From Dongia rigui (GTDB lineage Bacteria; Pseudomonadota; Alphaproteobacteria; Dongiales; Dongiaceae): a DNA stretch of 64,000 nucleotides. Both the position numbers and the translations under genes were made by a program. The notes below the pieces were generated by a model. It worked only from the letters and a program-made list of their open reading frames with translations. It ran no database searches and was not told the origin of the DNA. The first letter of the stretch is position 1. Each line of letters begins with the position of its first letter. The stretch is taken from the NCBI RefSeq assembly GCF_034044635.1, contig NZ_JAXCLX010000001.1, forward strand, positions 620,001-684,000. Direction: 5' to 3'. Of this stretch, positions 19,221 through 27,769 are shown piece by piece.

Positions 19221-20747
19221 ATGACCGAGACCTTCACCCTTACCCCCGGCGCCTTGACGCTTCCCCTGCTGCGCCGGGTCTGGCGTGGCGGGGCGGGATT
19301 GGCGATCGATCCGGCGGCCTTTGCCGGCATCGACGCCTCGGCAGCCACGGTGCAGGCGATCCTCGACCAGCACAAGACGGCCTATGGCATCAATACCGGC
19401 TTCGGCAGCCTCGCCCATACGCGCATTCCCGATGACCAGGTGACCGAACTGCAGCGCCGCTTGGTGCTCTCACATGCGGCCGGCACCGGCGCGCCCTTCA
19501 GCGATGAGATCGTCCGGCTCATCATGATCCTCAAGATCAACGGCCTGGCGCGTGGCTTCTCCGGCATCCGTCGCGAGGTCATTGACGCCTTGGTGAAGTT
19601 GCTCAACGCCGAGGTCTATCCGCTCATTCCCTCCAAGGGTTCGGTGGGTGCCTCCGGCGATCTGGCGCCCCTTGCACACCTCTCGCAGGCATTGCTGGGC
19701 GTTGGCGCCGTGCGCCACCGCGGCGAGGTGATCGGGGCGGTCGAAGGTCTGCAGCGCGCCGGCCTCAAGCCGCTGACGCTTGCGGCAAAGGAAGGCCTGG
19801 CCCTTCTCAACGGCACGCAGGTTTCCACGGCCTTGGCAGCTGCCGGCCTCTTTGCCGCTGAGGACGTGTTCCTGGCAGCAATCGGTGTCGGCGCCATGAC
19901 GACCGACGCGACATTGGGCAGCGACACGCCCTTCGACCCGCGCATCCACGCCGTGCGTGGGCAGATCGGCCAGATCGAGGTTGCCGAGGCGTTGAAGAAC
20001 CTCATGGCCGGCAGCCCGTTGCGCGCCAGCCATGTCAATTGCGACCGCGTGCAGGATCCCTATTCGCTGCGCTGCCAGCCCCAGGTGATGGGTGCCGTGC
20101 TCGACATGCTGCGCCATGCCGCGTCGATCGTCGGTCGCGAGGTCAATGCCGTCAGCGACAATCCGCTGGTCTTCGCAAAGGAAGGTGACGTGCTCTCCGG
20201 CGGCAATTTCCATGCCGAACCGGTCGCCATGGCAGCCGATTGCATCGCCATCGCGGTCGCTGAGATCGGCGCCATTTCCGAGCGTCGTGTGGCGATGCTG
20301 ACCGACGCACGTTTCAGCAATCTGCCGGCCTTCCTCGTGCCGGAACCCGGCCTCAATTCCGGCTTCATGATCGCCCATGTGACGGCAGCGGCGCTGGCCT
20401 CGGAAAACAAGTGCCTGGCACATCCGGCGAGCGTGGATTCGCTCCCCACCTCGGCCAATCAGGAAGATCACGTCTCGATGGCAACCCATGGCGCGCGGCG
20501 CCTCATCGACATGACCGACAACACGGCCGGCATCGTCGCCATCGAATTGCTCTGTGCCGCGCAGGGAATCGATTTGCGCCGGCCGGTCGAGACCAGCCAG
20601 CCTTTGCGGCGTGTCATGGAAAGCTTGCGCGCCAAGGTGGCCTTCTGGGACCATGACCGCGAAATGGCACCCGACATCGCCGCCGCCAAGGATGTCGTGA
20701 ACTCGCCGGTCTTTGCCGAGATCACACCGCTCCGCGCGGTGCAATAA
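19221..20747 (+). CDS. hutH: Histidine ammonia-lyase
   Basis: A 508-residue lyase that deaminates histidine to urocanate, the first step of histidine catabolism. The triad Ala144-Ser145-Gly146 in [15 protein letters not shown] forms the MIO cofactor; the [20 protein letters not shown] and [18 protein letters not shown] motifs are intact. ATG 19221 has an AGGAG ribosome-binding site at 19209-19213. It stands alone: hutU, hutI, hutG and hutC are not within the window, so the rest of the pathway must be elsewhere. A HutC-like operator between promoter region and start codon suggests induction by urocanate. Confidence 0.97.
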   Translation: MTETFTLTPGALTLPLLRRVWRGGAGLAIDPAAFAGIDASAATVQAILDQHKTAYGINTGFGSLAHTRIPDDQVTELQRRLVLSHAAGTGAPFSDEIVRLIMILKINGLARGFSGIRREVIDALVKLLNAEVYPLIPSKGSVGASGDLAPLAHLSQALLGVGAVRHRGEVIGAVEGLQRAGLKPLTLAAKEGLALLNGTQVSTALAAAGLFAAEDVFLAAIGVGAMTTDATLGSDTPFDPRIHAVRGQIGQIEVAEALKNLMAGSPLRASHVNCDRVQDPYSLRCQPQVMGAVLDMLRHAASIVGREVNAVSDNPLVFAKEGDVLSGGNFHAEPVAMAADCIAIAVAEIGAISERRVAMLTDARFSNLPAFLVPEPGLNSGFMIAHVTAAALASENKCLAHPASVDSLPTSANQEDHVSMATHGARRLIDMTDNTAGIVAIELLCAAQGIDLRRPVETSQPLRRVMESLRAKVAFWDHDREMAPDIAAAKDVVNSPVFAEITPLRAVQ

Positions 20748-20752
20748 GACCG

Positions 20753-21250
20753 CTATCGCGTCGGCTTCACCGGCAGCACCTGATCCATCTCCGTCAAGGA
20801 CAGGGTCAGGTGTTCGTAGGAGATGGCCTGGTCGACCCGCACCCCATCGCTGGAGAGCGGAAAGACGCCAACGCGATAGGGAATCTCGGCGTCGGCCGTG
20901 CGGAACCGGCAGGTCCCGGCGATGGGCTGCTTCTCGCGCACGATCTCGGCATAGATGGCCATCCAATCGGTGTCGCTTTCCGACTCAAACTGCAATTCGT
21001 CGAGATAGCGGCCGGTGTAGTCGAAGCCGGCGCTGAGCGCACAGGCGGTGCCGACGATACTGTATTTGACGCGCAACGGATCATGCTCGATCCGCGCCAT
21101 GATGATCTGCGACAGTAAATCCTTGATCTCGGATGGATCGATATCGGCCCGTGCCGGCATCAGCCGTCCACGGCATTTCTCGCGCCAATAGGTATCAAGC
21201 CGCAGGAGGGGTGCCGAATTGAGGTCCGCAATCTGGGTGGCCCGAATCAT
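20753..21250 (-). CDS. PAS_5-family protein
   Basis: A 165-residue protein consisting of one PAS-like domain of the PAS_5 (DUF1488-independent, alphaproteobacterial) type: YWREKCRGRLMPARADIDPSEI near the start, YSIVGTACALSAGFDYTGR in the core and a C-terminal IPYRVGVFPL. These lone PAS proteins have no known partner. It resembles the gene at 36178 in the same features. AGGAG precedes ATG 21250. It converges on hutH with five bases between the stops. Confidence 0.78.
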   Translation of the reverse strand: MIRATQIADLNSAPLLRLDTYWREKCRGRLMPARADIDPSEIKDLLSQIIMARIEHDPLRVKYSIVGTACALSAGFDYTGRYLDELQFESESDTDWMAIYAEIVREKQPIAGTCRFRTADAEIPYRVGVFPLSSDGVRVDQAISYEHLTLSLTEMDQVLPVKPTR

Positions 21251-21358
21251 CCGCTCCTGCCGCCTTCAACGCCATCCGCCCGCCACCCGGGGAACCACTA
21301 TCCCTGACCGCGCATATCGGCGCAATGGCGTTCCCGCCCTGGTCATGATGGACATCCT

Positions 21359-21967
21359 TCAGGCGGCGTCTTTGCTCAGATGATGCTGCAGCAGGATCAG
21401 CCGGTCATTGCCCCAGAAGACCTCGCCGTCGACGACGAAGGTCGGCACCCCAAAGGCGCCGGCATCGACCGCGGCCGAGATGGTGCGCTGATGCAGCGCC
21501 ACCGTCTCCTTGTCATCGATGAGCGCGACGAGGCGTTTGCCATCGAGCCCCGCCTCATCGGCAAGGCGCGCCAGTTCATGATCGCTCAGCACCTGTGCGC
21601 CACCGCCGAAGGCCGCATCGAACAACCGCCGCGAATAGGCTGCGACATCACCGACGCGCGCCGCTGCCACGGCCGCCATGTTGACGCGGCGCCAATCGAT
21701 CGCCTTCCAGGCCGGCTCACGATAGGGAATCCCGTAAAAGGCCGCCCAGCGACCGGCATCTTCCGAGCGGTATTCCGGCAGATACTGGACCGAGACGGCG
21801 TCTTGCTTGAAAGGTGTCAGGCCCCGTGCACGCATCAGGTCTTCAGAGAGCAGCGGCCGCCAGCGAATGGCAATATGGCCGATCCCCTCAAGACGCGCCA
21901 CCTGGCTCTGCGCCAGGTAACAATAGCGGCTGCCGATCGCATAATAGAAATCGACGATACGCGCCAT
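21359..21967 (-). CDS. DsbA-fold 2-hydroxychromene-2-carboxylate isomerase family protein
   Basis: A 202-residue GST-kappa/HCCA isomerase-like protein: FYYAIGSRYCYLA at the start in the place of the active-site helix, WRPLLSED, and the family C-terminus GVPTFVVDGEVFWGNDRL. HCCA isomerases act in naphthalene breakdown using glutathione, but most genomic members have unknown substrates. It has a GGAGG ribosome-binding site. The neighbouring FAH-family gene, on the same strand 88 bp upstream, makes a role in aromatic-type ring-cleavage pathways conceivable, though no ring-opening dioxygenase is present. Confidence 0.85.
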   Translation of the reverse strand: MARIVDFYYAIGSRYCYLAQSQVARLEGIGHIAIRWRPLLSEDLMRARGLTPFKQDAVSVQYLPEYRSEDAGRWAAFYGIPYREPAWKAIDWRRVNMAAVAAARVGDVAAYSRRLFDAAFGGGAQVLSDHELARLADEAGLDGKRLVALIDDKETVALHQRTISAAVDAGAFGVPTFVVDGEVFWGNDRLILLQHHLSKDAA

Positions 21968-22055
21968 GAGCGGTCGAGCCTCCCGGATTTGAGGACAGAC
22001 AACACCCTGATCTTTGGCTGCCGCGACAGGAACGTCAAGAAGCTGCGCTACGCCC

Positions 22056-22838
22056 CTAGGTCAGGTTGACGGAAACCCGCCCGAGGCCTGGGAATTCCGC
22101 GACAATCGCATCGCCCGCGGCGATCGTCAGCGGCGTGATGCAGGTGCCGGTGGTGATGACGTCGCCGGCCTTGAGCGCGGGCCCACGCTTGGCGCGCTCA
22201 TTGGCAAGCCAGGTCAACGCGACGCTCGGATCGCCCAGCGCGTTGGCGCCCGTCCCTTCCGCCGCGACCACACCGTTCTTGAAGACGCGCACCGGCTGGC
22301 TGGGCAGATCGCGCGTTGCCCAATCGGTGACCTTCGGCCCCAGCACGAACCAGGCGGCAAAGGCATCGTCGGCCGCGATCTGCGCCGGGCCGATCGTGTC
22401 GAAGGGTTCGAACCGCGCATCCGGAATCTCGATCGCCAGATAGAGATCGGCAACCGCCGCCCGTACTTCATCGACATCATAAGTGGCCGCACGCTGGGGC
22501 AGATCATCTCGCATGCGAAAGGCGAACTCGGCCTCGACCACCAGCATCTGCAAAGGCGCTGCCGGCAGGCTGGCACCGTCCGGCAATACAAAATCCTTGA
22601 ACAATCGCCCGGCCAGGGGCTCGGTGACGCCGATATGCTTCTGCCCGGCGGCACTGGTGGCCGCAATCTTCCAGCCGAACATCGCTTGACCGGCGAGCCC
22701 CACCATCGCCGCCTGCACGGCATAGCCCTCGTCGAGCGTGGCCGGCTTGCACTCGGCCGGCAAGGCCGACAAACGCGCCTGCGCCAGGCGTTTGCGCCAC
22801 AGAATGTCTGCTGCCTTGTCGATCGATGCCTGTTTCAT
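22056..22838 (-). CDS. 2-keto-4-pentenoate hydratase / FAH-family protein
   Basis: A 260-residue member of the fumarylacetoacetate hydrolase superfamily of the MhpD type: GWKIAATSAAGQKHIGV, the metal-binding VVEAEFAFRMRDDL (Glu-x-Glu pair), AIEIPDARFE and the terminal GDVITTGTCITPL. Such enzymes hydrate 2-hydroxypenta-2,4-dienoate or decarboxylate related diacids after meta cleavage of aromatics. Start ATG 22838 is taken; an open frame extends 17 codons upstream. The divergent methyltransferase gene starts 80 bp away. Exact substrate unresolved. Confidence 0.88.
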   Translation of the reverse strand: MKQASIDKAADILWRKRLAQARLSALPAECKPATLDEGYAVQAAMVGLAGQAMFGWKIAATSAAGQKHIGVTEPLAGRLFKDFVLPDGASLPAAPLQMLVVEAEFAFRMRDDLPQRAATYDVDEVRAAVADLYLAIEIPDARFEPFDTIGPAQIAADDAFAAWFVLGPKVTDWATRDLPSQPVRVFKNGVVAAEGTGANALGDPSVALTWLANERAKRGPALKAGDVITTGTCITPLTIAAGDAIVAEFPGLGRVSVNLT

Positions 22839-22918
22839 GCTCTTCGGCCCCACTTCACCCCGATGCGAACAAGTATATGCTAGTTTCACATGCCCTCAAT
22901 GGACAGCAGGTGATTGCC

Positions 22919-23731
22919 ATGCTGGGAACGGACAAGCTGTTTGCCGGTTCGGTGCCGGAAAATTACGACCGCTATATGGTGCCGTTGATCTTCCAGCCAT
23001 TCGCGGCAGATCTTGCAGAGCGGGCGGCGGCGTTGTCGCCAAAGGCCGTTCTCGAAACCGCCGTGGGCACCGGTGTCGTGACCCGCGCATTGGCGCCAAA
23101 ACTGTCGCCGGATGCGACTTATGTCGCCACCGACCTTAACCCGCCGATGCTGGACTACGCTGCCTCGCAACAGCCGCCCGGCAGCCACATCACATGGCAG
23201 CAGGCGAATGCGCTGGAACTTCCGTTTGCGGACGCAACTTTTGACCTCGTCTGCTGCCAGTTCGGCGCAATGTTCTTCCCCGATCGCGTGGCCGCCTATC
23301 GCGAAGCCAGGCGCGTGTTGAAACCGGGCGGGCATTTCCTGTTCAACGTCTGGGACCGCATCGAGGAAAACATCTTTGCCAATGACGTGACGAAGGCACT
23401 GGCCGAGATGTTTCCGAACGATCCGCCACGTTTCCTGGCGCGCACGCCGCATGGCTATCACGACACATTGCTCATTCGCCGTGAACTGGAAGCAGCCGGC
23501 TTCTCTCGCGTGACGATCGAGACGAGAGCCGAGCAAAGCCGCGCCCCCTCCGCCCGCCTTGCAGCCCTTGCCTATTGCCACGGAACGCCGCTGCGCAACG
23601 AGATCGAAGCCAGAGACGCAGGCAAACTGGAAGCCGCCACCGACCACGCGGCATCTGCGCTTGCCGCGAAGCACGGCAACGGGGTGGTGGTCGCCAAGAT
23701 CCAGGCCCATGTCATCGTGGCCACGGCCTAA
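22919..23731 (+). CDS. Class I SAM-dependent methyltransferase
   Basis: A 270-residue methyltransferase with Rossmann motif I VLETAVGTGVVTRAL, motif II ATDLNPPMLD, motif III DATFDLVCCQFGAMFFPD and LKPGGHFLFNVWD. It resembles UbiE/COQ5-like small-molecule methyltransferases; the substrate is unknown. ATG 22919 follows AGCAGG at a good distance; another in-frame ATG is at 22877. It is transcribed away from the FAH-family gene and ends 50 bp before a convergent small gene. Confidence 0.88.
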   Translation: MLGTDKLFAGSVPENYDRYMVPLIFQPFAADLAERAAALSPKAVLETAVGTGVVTRALAPKLSPDATYVATDLNPPMLDYAASQQPPGSHITWQQANALELPFADATFDLVCCQFGAMFFPDRVAAYREARRVLKPGGHFLFNVWDRIEENIFANDVTKALAEMFPNDPPRFLARTPHGYHDTLLIRRELEAAGFSRVTIETRAEQSRAPSARLAALAYCHGTPLRNEIEARDAGKLEAATDHAASALAAKHGNGVVVAKIQAHVIVATA

Positions 23732-23781
23732 CCGTTGGACTGTCTCGCTCGAGGAATTGCGCCCCCAATCTTGGGGTGCAC

Positions 23782-24024
23782 TCAAGGGCAAATTATCTTC
23801 ACCGGCGTTCCGTCCTTGAGCCTGTAGATCTCGCGGCAATCGGCTGATGTATCGCTGGGGCGCACGCCGTAATCGACAGTATCCAGCAGTTCGCCAAAGG
23901 ACGTCCAACCACTTTCATCCCAGTCCATGTTCGACCAAGACAAGCCTTTCCCAAAAGTCTCGCGGGCACCAATCGCTGCACCAATCAAACACAAGACAAT
24001 TATCACCTTGCCGCCAGTACGCAT
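23782..24024 (-). CDS. Small exported or anchored protein (candidate immunity protein)
   Basis: An 80-residue protein from ATG 24024 with an N-terminal hydrophobic segment (KVIIVLCLIGAAIGA, residues 6-20) that could be a signal peptide or anchor. The rest is acidic and Trp-rich (SWSNMDWDESGW) and ends with a Cys63/Cys79 pair that may form a disulfide. No family is recognised. It begins 10 bp after the stop of the 423-residue gene on the same strand, so the two are almost surely co-transcribed. Large toxin-like gene followed by small exported protein is the usual effector-immunity order; that role is inference only. Confidence 0.6.
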   Translation of the reverse strand: MRTGGKVIIVLCLIGAAIGARETFGKGLSWSNMDWDESGWTSFGELLDTVDYGVRPSDTSADCREIYRLKDGTPVKIICP

Positions 24025-24034
24025 CGGTCCACCG

Positions 24035-25306
24035 TCAATTATCGCCCAGCACCGACCATGGAGCGCTGGAAAATGGGGGCGCTGCTTGATCCGGATCTGC
24101 TTTGTACAAGGTATAGACGTTGCCATCGACTATCTTATTGTACACTAAGGCGTCTCGCAGGTCTTTCGGCGTCAGCGCCAGGCCCAGTGGGAAGCCGAGT
24201 TCTTCCAGACCGCTTTCGATGGGATCGGCACAGTTGGAAATTGCCCAGTTGTAGTTGTGCGCATCGCCGTATGACGCGATGTGATTCTTGAGGGCGGCCT
24301 TCTGATGTTTGTCGAGTTTCAGTGCGAAACCGGTGGCATCACGAAAGTTGTTTCGCTTCATATAATCGCCAAACCGCTCGGCAAACATGCCTTCCGGCCC
24401 CCATGAATATACGACACCGTCGACATTCATAGCCACATGACCAAAAGACGACTCGGCCCAGCCGGCCGGCTCAAAGAACAACACTTCAACTTTATCGATC
24501 TTCTCTGATTGAAGACGTTTCTTCTTCTCTTGATCACGTCGCGTACGCGCGTCGGAATGATTTCGCGCTACCGCCTCGTCGATGTCCAAGTCGTTGTCGT
24601 TGGCGGCCATGGCCGAGGCGTCGCCTTGCGCCTGGGCTTTTTCCGTTGCGAGTTTGCGGCGCAGGGCTTGCACTTCCGGGCTTTCCTTCGTGCCCTCGTT
24701 GGCGGCGTAGAAATAGCCGTCGTCATAGCCGCGATAGATGCCGGGGATGCCAAGTGGGATTTCGCTGCCATCGGGTGCGCGCGTTGCCTGTTGTAATTTG
24801 AGTTGAGTCTCCATCGGCAGCGGGTCGCCGTTATGCGCCAAGGCAGGATCAACACCAACGCGGGCGTAATGGAGGTTGAGCGCGTGGAAGTCGGGCCGGT
24901 TCTCAGCCGTGTCATGCGGGCGGCCAGCCGGGTGGGTGAGCGGTACCCTGGCGATGTCGACCAATTGCTCGACCGGTTTGGCGTCGGCGCCTAGATAGAC
25001 GTCGATGGCGTCCTGCCCTTGCGCTTGGTTGGCGGCAACCTGTGGCGTGGTCCTGTAGAGCCGTCCACCAACGGCGAAATGCCGGTCGTCCTTCTGCCCC
25101 GTTTTCTGAAAGGCCTGCTGCGTCGCCCAGTCGGCCGGCTGGGCCGCGGTCCAACGGATGGGATCGATGCCCTGAGCATGGAGATCGGTGGCAAGATTTA
25201 GTTTTTCAGCGTAATCCGGCGAGCTTTTCGGACTCTTAAGTGGTTGTAATTCTTCGGTCTTTTTCGCAATAAATGAGCGAATAACCCTGGGAATCGGTCG
25301 CGGCAT
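24035..25306 (-). CDS. Unknown protein with possible permuted papain-like (His/Cys) C-terminal domain
   Basis: A 423-residue protein without signal peptide or transmembrane helix. ATG 25306 follows GGGAG. Residues 1-210 are Pro/Gln-rich and match no family I know (GGRLYRTTPQ, IYRGYDDGYFY); 210-272 are charged and helical (RRDQEKKKRLQSEK). The C-terminal part, 272-400, has a conserved-looking order FGHVAMNVDGVVYSW (His290) and NWAISNCADPIESGL (Cys359), as in permuted papain-like hydrolases such as DUF4105, YiiX or LRAT folds. That arrangement fits an amidase, protease or acylhydrolase effector, perhaps a type VI or contact-dependent toxin. No secretion gene is near. Lower GC than its neighbours suggests transfer. 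It starts divergently from imuA across the LexA box. Confidence 0.65.
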   Translation of the reverse strand: MPRPIPRVIRSFIAKKTEELQPLKSPKSSPDYAEKLNLATDLHAQGIDPIRWTAAQPADWATQQAFQKTGQKDDRHFAVGGRLYRTTPQVAANQAQGQDAIDVYLGADAKPVEQLVDIARVPLTHPAGRPHDTAENRPDFHALNLHYARVGVDPALAHNGDPLPMETQLKLQQATRAPDGSEIPLGIPGIYRGYDDGYFYAANEGTKESPEVQALRRKLATEKAQAQGDASAMAANDNDLDIDEAVARNHSDARTRRDQEKKKRLQSEKIDKVEVLFFEPAGWAESSFGHVAMNVDGVVYSWGPEGMFAERFGDYMKRNNFRDATGFALKLDKHQKAALKNHIASYGDAHNYNWAISNCADPIESGLEELGFPLGLALTPKDLRDALVYNKIVDGNVYTLYKADPDQAAPPFSSAPWSVLGDN

Positions 25307-25335
25307 GCGGATATCTCCCACAGGTTGTTTAACGT

Positions 25336-25365
25336 AAATTACATCACGCAAAACACCCCGGTCAA
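25336..25365 (-). promoter_or_regulatory. Candidate promoter of the 423-residue gene
   Basis: On the minus strand TTGACC (25365-25360) and TAATTT (25341-25336) are separated by 18 bp, about 30 bp ahead of the ATG at 25306. The LexA box ends 8 bp upstream of the -35 hexamer. Confidence 0.45.
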
Positions 25366-25372
25366 CCAAAAT

Positions 25373-25387
25373 GTTCGTTTTATGTTC
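25373..25387 (+). promoter_or_regulatory. LexA box (GTTC-N7-GTTC) of the imuA-imuB-dnaE2 operon
   Basis: GTTCGTTTTATGTTC exactly matches the alphaproteobacterial LexA site GTTC-N7-GTTC. It lies 41 bp upstream of the imuA ATG, and also within the only promoter region available to the divergent gene at 24035-25306. A weaker reverse-oriented site (GAAC-N7-GAAT, 25414-25428) and an inverted repeat TTGAC-N5-GTCAA (25395-25409) follow towards imuA. Confidence 0.88.
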
Positions 25388-25428
25388 TCATTCCTTGACT
25401 CTCCGTCAAGAGAGAACAAAAACAGAAT

Positions 25429-26301
25429 ATGATCCGGAAGCAAGCCATTGTCCCCGCCGCCCATCCCCCTTCGAGCGAGCCGCCGCCGGGGCTCATTGCC
25501 TTGCGTCGGCAGATCGCCTTGCTGGAGAAATTGCCCCAGGCCGGGCTTGAGGGCGGAGCCGCAAAATCCCTCACCTGGGGCCTTGCCGCGATCGACCAGC
25601 ACCTGCCCGGCCGCGGGCTGATATTGGGCGCGCTGCATGAATTCGCGGGCGAGGGGCAGGATCTCGAGGAAGGGACCTTGCCCGCCGCCGCCATCGCCCG
25701 CCTCATCGGCCGACTGCATGCACGAGGCAGTATCGGCAGCGTGTTGTGGATCAGCCGGCAGCGCGATCTCTACGCCCGCGCCTTGCCGTATCAAGGGCTC
25801 GATCCAGACCGACTGCTGCATCTTGAAATCCGGCGCAATGGCGATGCGCTGTGGGCGATCGAGGAGGCCTTGCGCTGCGCCAGCCTCAGCGCCGTGGTGG
25901 GCGAGGTTGCGGCCCTCGATCTGACGCAGAGCCGGCGGCTGCAATTGGCGGCGGAAAAAAGCGGCGTGCCGGCTTTGCTCATCCGCCGCTCGGCCCGCGC
26001 GCAAGATCTCAAATCTCTCAGCCGGCAGCCGATCGCCGCCGTGACGCGCTGGCGCATCGCGCCTGCTGCATCCTTCGGCACGCCGGCAGCACCGCATCCA
26101 ATTCTGCCGGGCGCCCCGCGCTGGCATCTCGATTTGTGGCGCTGCCGCGGCGGCAGGCCCGCCAATTGGCTCATTGAGGAGCATGACGATGGATGGCGAG
26201 AAGCGACGTTTCCTCAGCCTGTTCCTGCCCCGCTGGGCGAGCGATTGCTGGCACCGCCGGCAGCGGCGGATGACATCGGGCACAAGCGCGCCGCAGGCTA
26301 A
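25429..26301 (+). CDS. imuA: ImuA, RecA-like SOS mutagenesis protein
   Basis: A 290-residue ImuA (SulA/RecA-related) protein of the damage-inducible mutasome with ImuB and DnaE2. Features are LAAIDQHLPGRGLILGALHEFAG, RLIGRLHARGSIGSVLWIS (RecA-like core strand) and the C-terminal WHLDLWRCRGGRPANWLIEE typical of the family. It is the first gene after the LexA box. Its 3' end overlaps imuB by 113 bases in another frame; the overlap contains a 15-bp tandem repeat at about 26297-26326, inside which the imuA stop codon lies. No strong ribosome-binding site precedes ATG 25429 (AAGAGAG is 15 bases away). Confidence 0.92.
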   Translation: MIRKQAIVPAAHPPSSEPPPGLIALRRQIALLEKLPQAGLEGGAAKSLTWGLAAIDQHLPGRGLILGALHEFAGEGQDLEEGTLPAAAIARLIGRLHARGSIGSVLWISRQRDLYARALPYQGLDPDRLLHLEIRRNGDALWAIEEALRCASLSAVVGEVAALDLTQSRRLQLAAEKSGVPALLIRRSARAQDLKSLSRQPIAAVTRWRIAPAASFGTPAAPHPILPGAPRWHLDLWRCRGGRPANWLIEEHDDGWREATFPQPVPAPLGERLLAPPAAADDIGHKRAAG

Positions 26302-27769
26302 GGCCCAGCCGGCTAAGGACCAGCCGGCACCGCTGCTGCTGGTGCGCAGCAGCGGCAATATGCGTGTGGTGCACGGGGCAGATGATATTGCCCTGGCACG
26401 CGGCCTCTATCCGGGCCAGCGCCTGGCCGATGCCCTGGCCTGCGTCCCAGAAGCACGGGTGGAGGATGCCGACCCCACCGGCGATCTCGCCAGGCTGCAT
26501 GCGCTGGCGCAATGGGCGACGCGCTTCTCGCCCCATGCCACGCCGGATGCGCCCGATGGCCTGATGATCGACATCACCGGCTGCGCGCATCTCTGGAAAG
26601 GCGAGGAGCAGCTGATGGCCGATGCGCTGACGCGCTTGTCCCGCCAGGGTTTCACCGTCCGCGCCGCCATCGCCGGCACGATCGGCGCTGCCTGGGCCAG
26701 TGCCCGTTTCGGCGGTGAGCGCGCTATCATCCCGCCTGGCAGCATCTCGACCGCCTTGCACGCCTTGCCCATCCGCGCGTTGCGCCTCGACGATGCAACG
26801 GCGATCAGCCTCGATCGCCTCGGCTTGCGGCGGATCGGCGATCTTTATCCTTTGCACCGTGCCGACGTGACCAAGCGTTTCGGCGCCACCTTGCTGGCAA
26901 GGCTCGATCAGGCATTGGGCTATGCCGCCGAGACGCTCTCGCCGCTTGCGCCCTTGCCGGACCACCGTGTCAGCCTGGTCTTTGCCGAACCGATCTCGGC
27001 CCCGGAATCCATCGCCCGCGCGTCGGAATTGCTGATGACGCGCCTGCTGCGCGAATTGGAAACGCAGGAGCTCGGCATTCGACGCTTAGGCCTCATCGCC
27101 CATCGCCTCGATGATGAAGCCCCCGGCCTTATCATCGGCACGGCGCGGCCCAGTCGGGACGCCAAGCATCTCCTGAAGCTGCTCGCCGAGAAGATCGAAA
27201 CCCTCGACCCCGGCCCCGGCATCGAACGCATGAGCCTCAGCGCCTTGGTGGCCGAGAAGATGACCGGCGTGCAGGCGGATTTCGAGCGCCGCCACCCCGG
27301 TATTGCCGAGGCCGATCTCGCCCCGCTCGTCGACCGGCTGACCAATCGCCTGGGAGCCGGCAGCGTCACCATCCCGCGCGCGGTGGCGAGCCATGTGCCC
27401 GAACGCGCCGTGGTTTTCACACCGCCCATGCAAAAGAAAGCACCCGGCAGCGATTGGTCGGTCGACCTGCCGCCGCGCCCCATCCGTTTGCTTTCGCGGC
27501 CGGAGCCGATCGAAGCCACGGCACCCATACCGGACGATCCGCCGCTCTCCTTCCGCTGGCGCCACATGCATCACCGCGTCGCCAAGGCCGAGGGGCCGGA
27601 ACGCATCCGCCCCGAATGGTGGCAGGCCATGGATGACGGCAAGGAGACGCGCGACTATTACCGTGTCGAGATCGAAGACGGCCGCCGCTTCTGGCTCTTC
27701 CGCAGCGGTCTTTATGCGCAGGATACGGCGCACCCGCCGCGCTGGTTCCTGCACGGAATCTTCGCCTGA
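26189..27769 (+). CDS. imuB: ImuB, Y-family polymerase-like mutasome hub
   Basis: A 526-residue ImuB: start RRFLSLFLPRWASD, a Y-family palm/finger region (DGLMIDITGCAHLWKGEEQL, VRAAIAGTIGAAWASARFG), helix-hairpin-helix (LDRLGLRRIGDLYPL), little-finger region and a C-terminal tail. ImuB proteins lack catalytic acidic residues but bind the beta clamp, DnaE2 and ImuA. ATG 26189 is chosen because GAGGAG lies eight bases upstream; ATG 26183 is too close to it. The stop overlaps the dnaE2 ATG (TGATG), implying coupled translation. Both in-frame copies of a short tandem repeat encode AKAQP/AKDQP near residues 37-47. Confidence 0.93.
   Translation: MDGEKRRFLSLFLPRWASDCWHRRQRRMTSGTSAPQAKAQPAKDQPAPLLLVRSSGNMRVVHGADDIALARGLYPGQRLADALACVPEARVEDADPTGDLARLHALAQWATRFSPHATPDAPDGLMIDITGCAHLWKGEEQLMADALTRLSRQGFTVRAAIAGTIGAAWASARFGGERAIIPPGSISTALHALPIRALRLDDATAISLDRLGLRRIGDLYPLHRADVTKRFGATLLARLDQALGYAAETLSPLAPLPDHRVSLVFAEPISAPESIARASELLMTRLLRELETQELGIRRLGLIAHRLDDEAPGLIIGTARPSRDAKHLLKLLAEKIETLDPGPGIERMSLSALVAEKMTGVQADFERRHPGIAEADLAPLVDRLTNRLGAGSVTIPRAVASHVPERAVVFTPPMQKKAPGSDWSVDLPPRPIRLLSRPEPIEATAPIPDDPPLSFRWRHMHHRVAKAEGPERIRPEWWQAMDDGKETRDYYRVEIEDGRRFWLFRSGLYAQDTAHPPRWFLHGIFA

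Noticed and set aside
25395-25409. TTGAC-N5-GTCAA inverted repeat as a second regulator site
   Set aside because: It overlaps the likely -35 region of imuA, and a consensus TTGACT with nearby complement can occur by chance; listed only as part of the LexA region.
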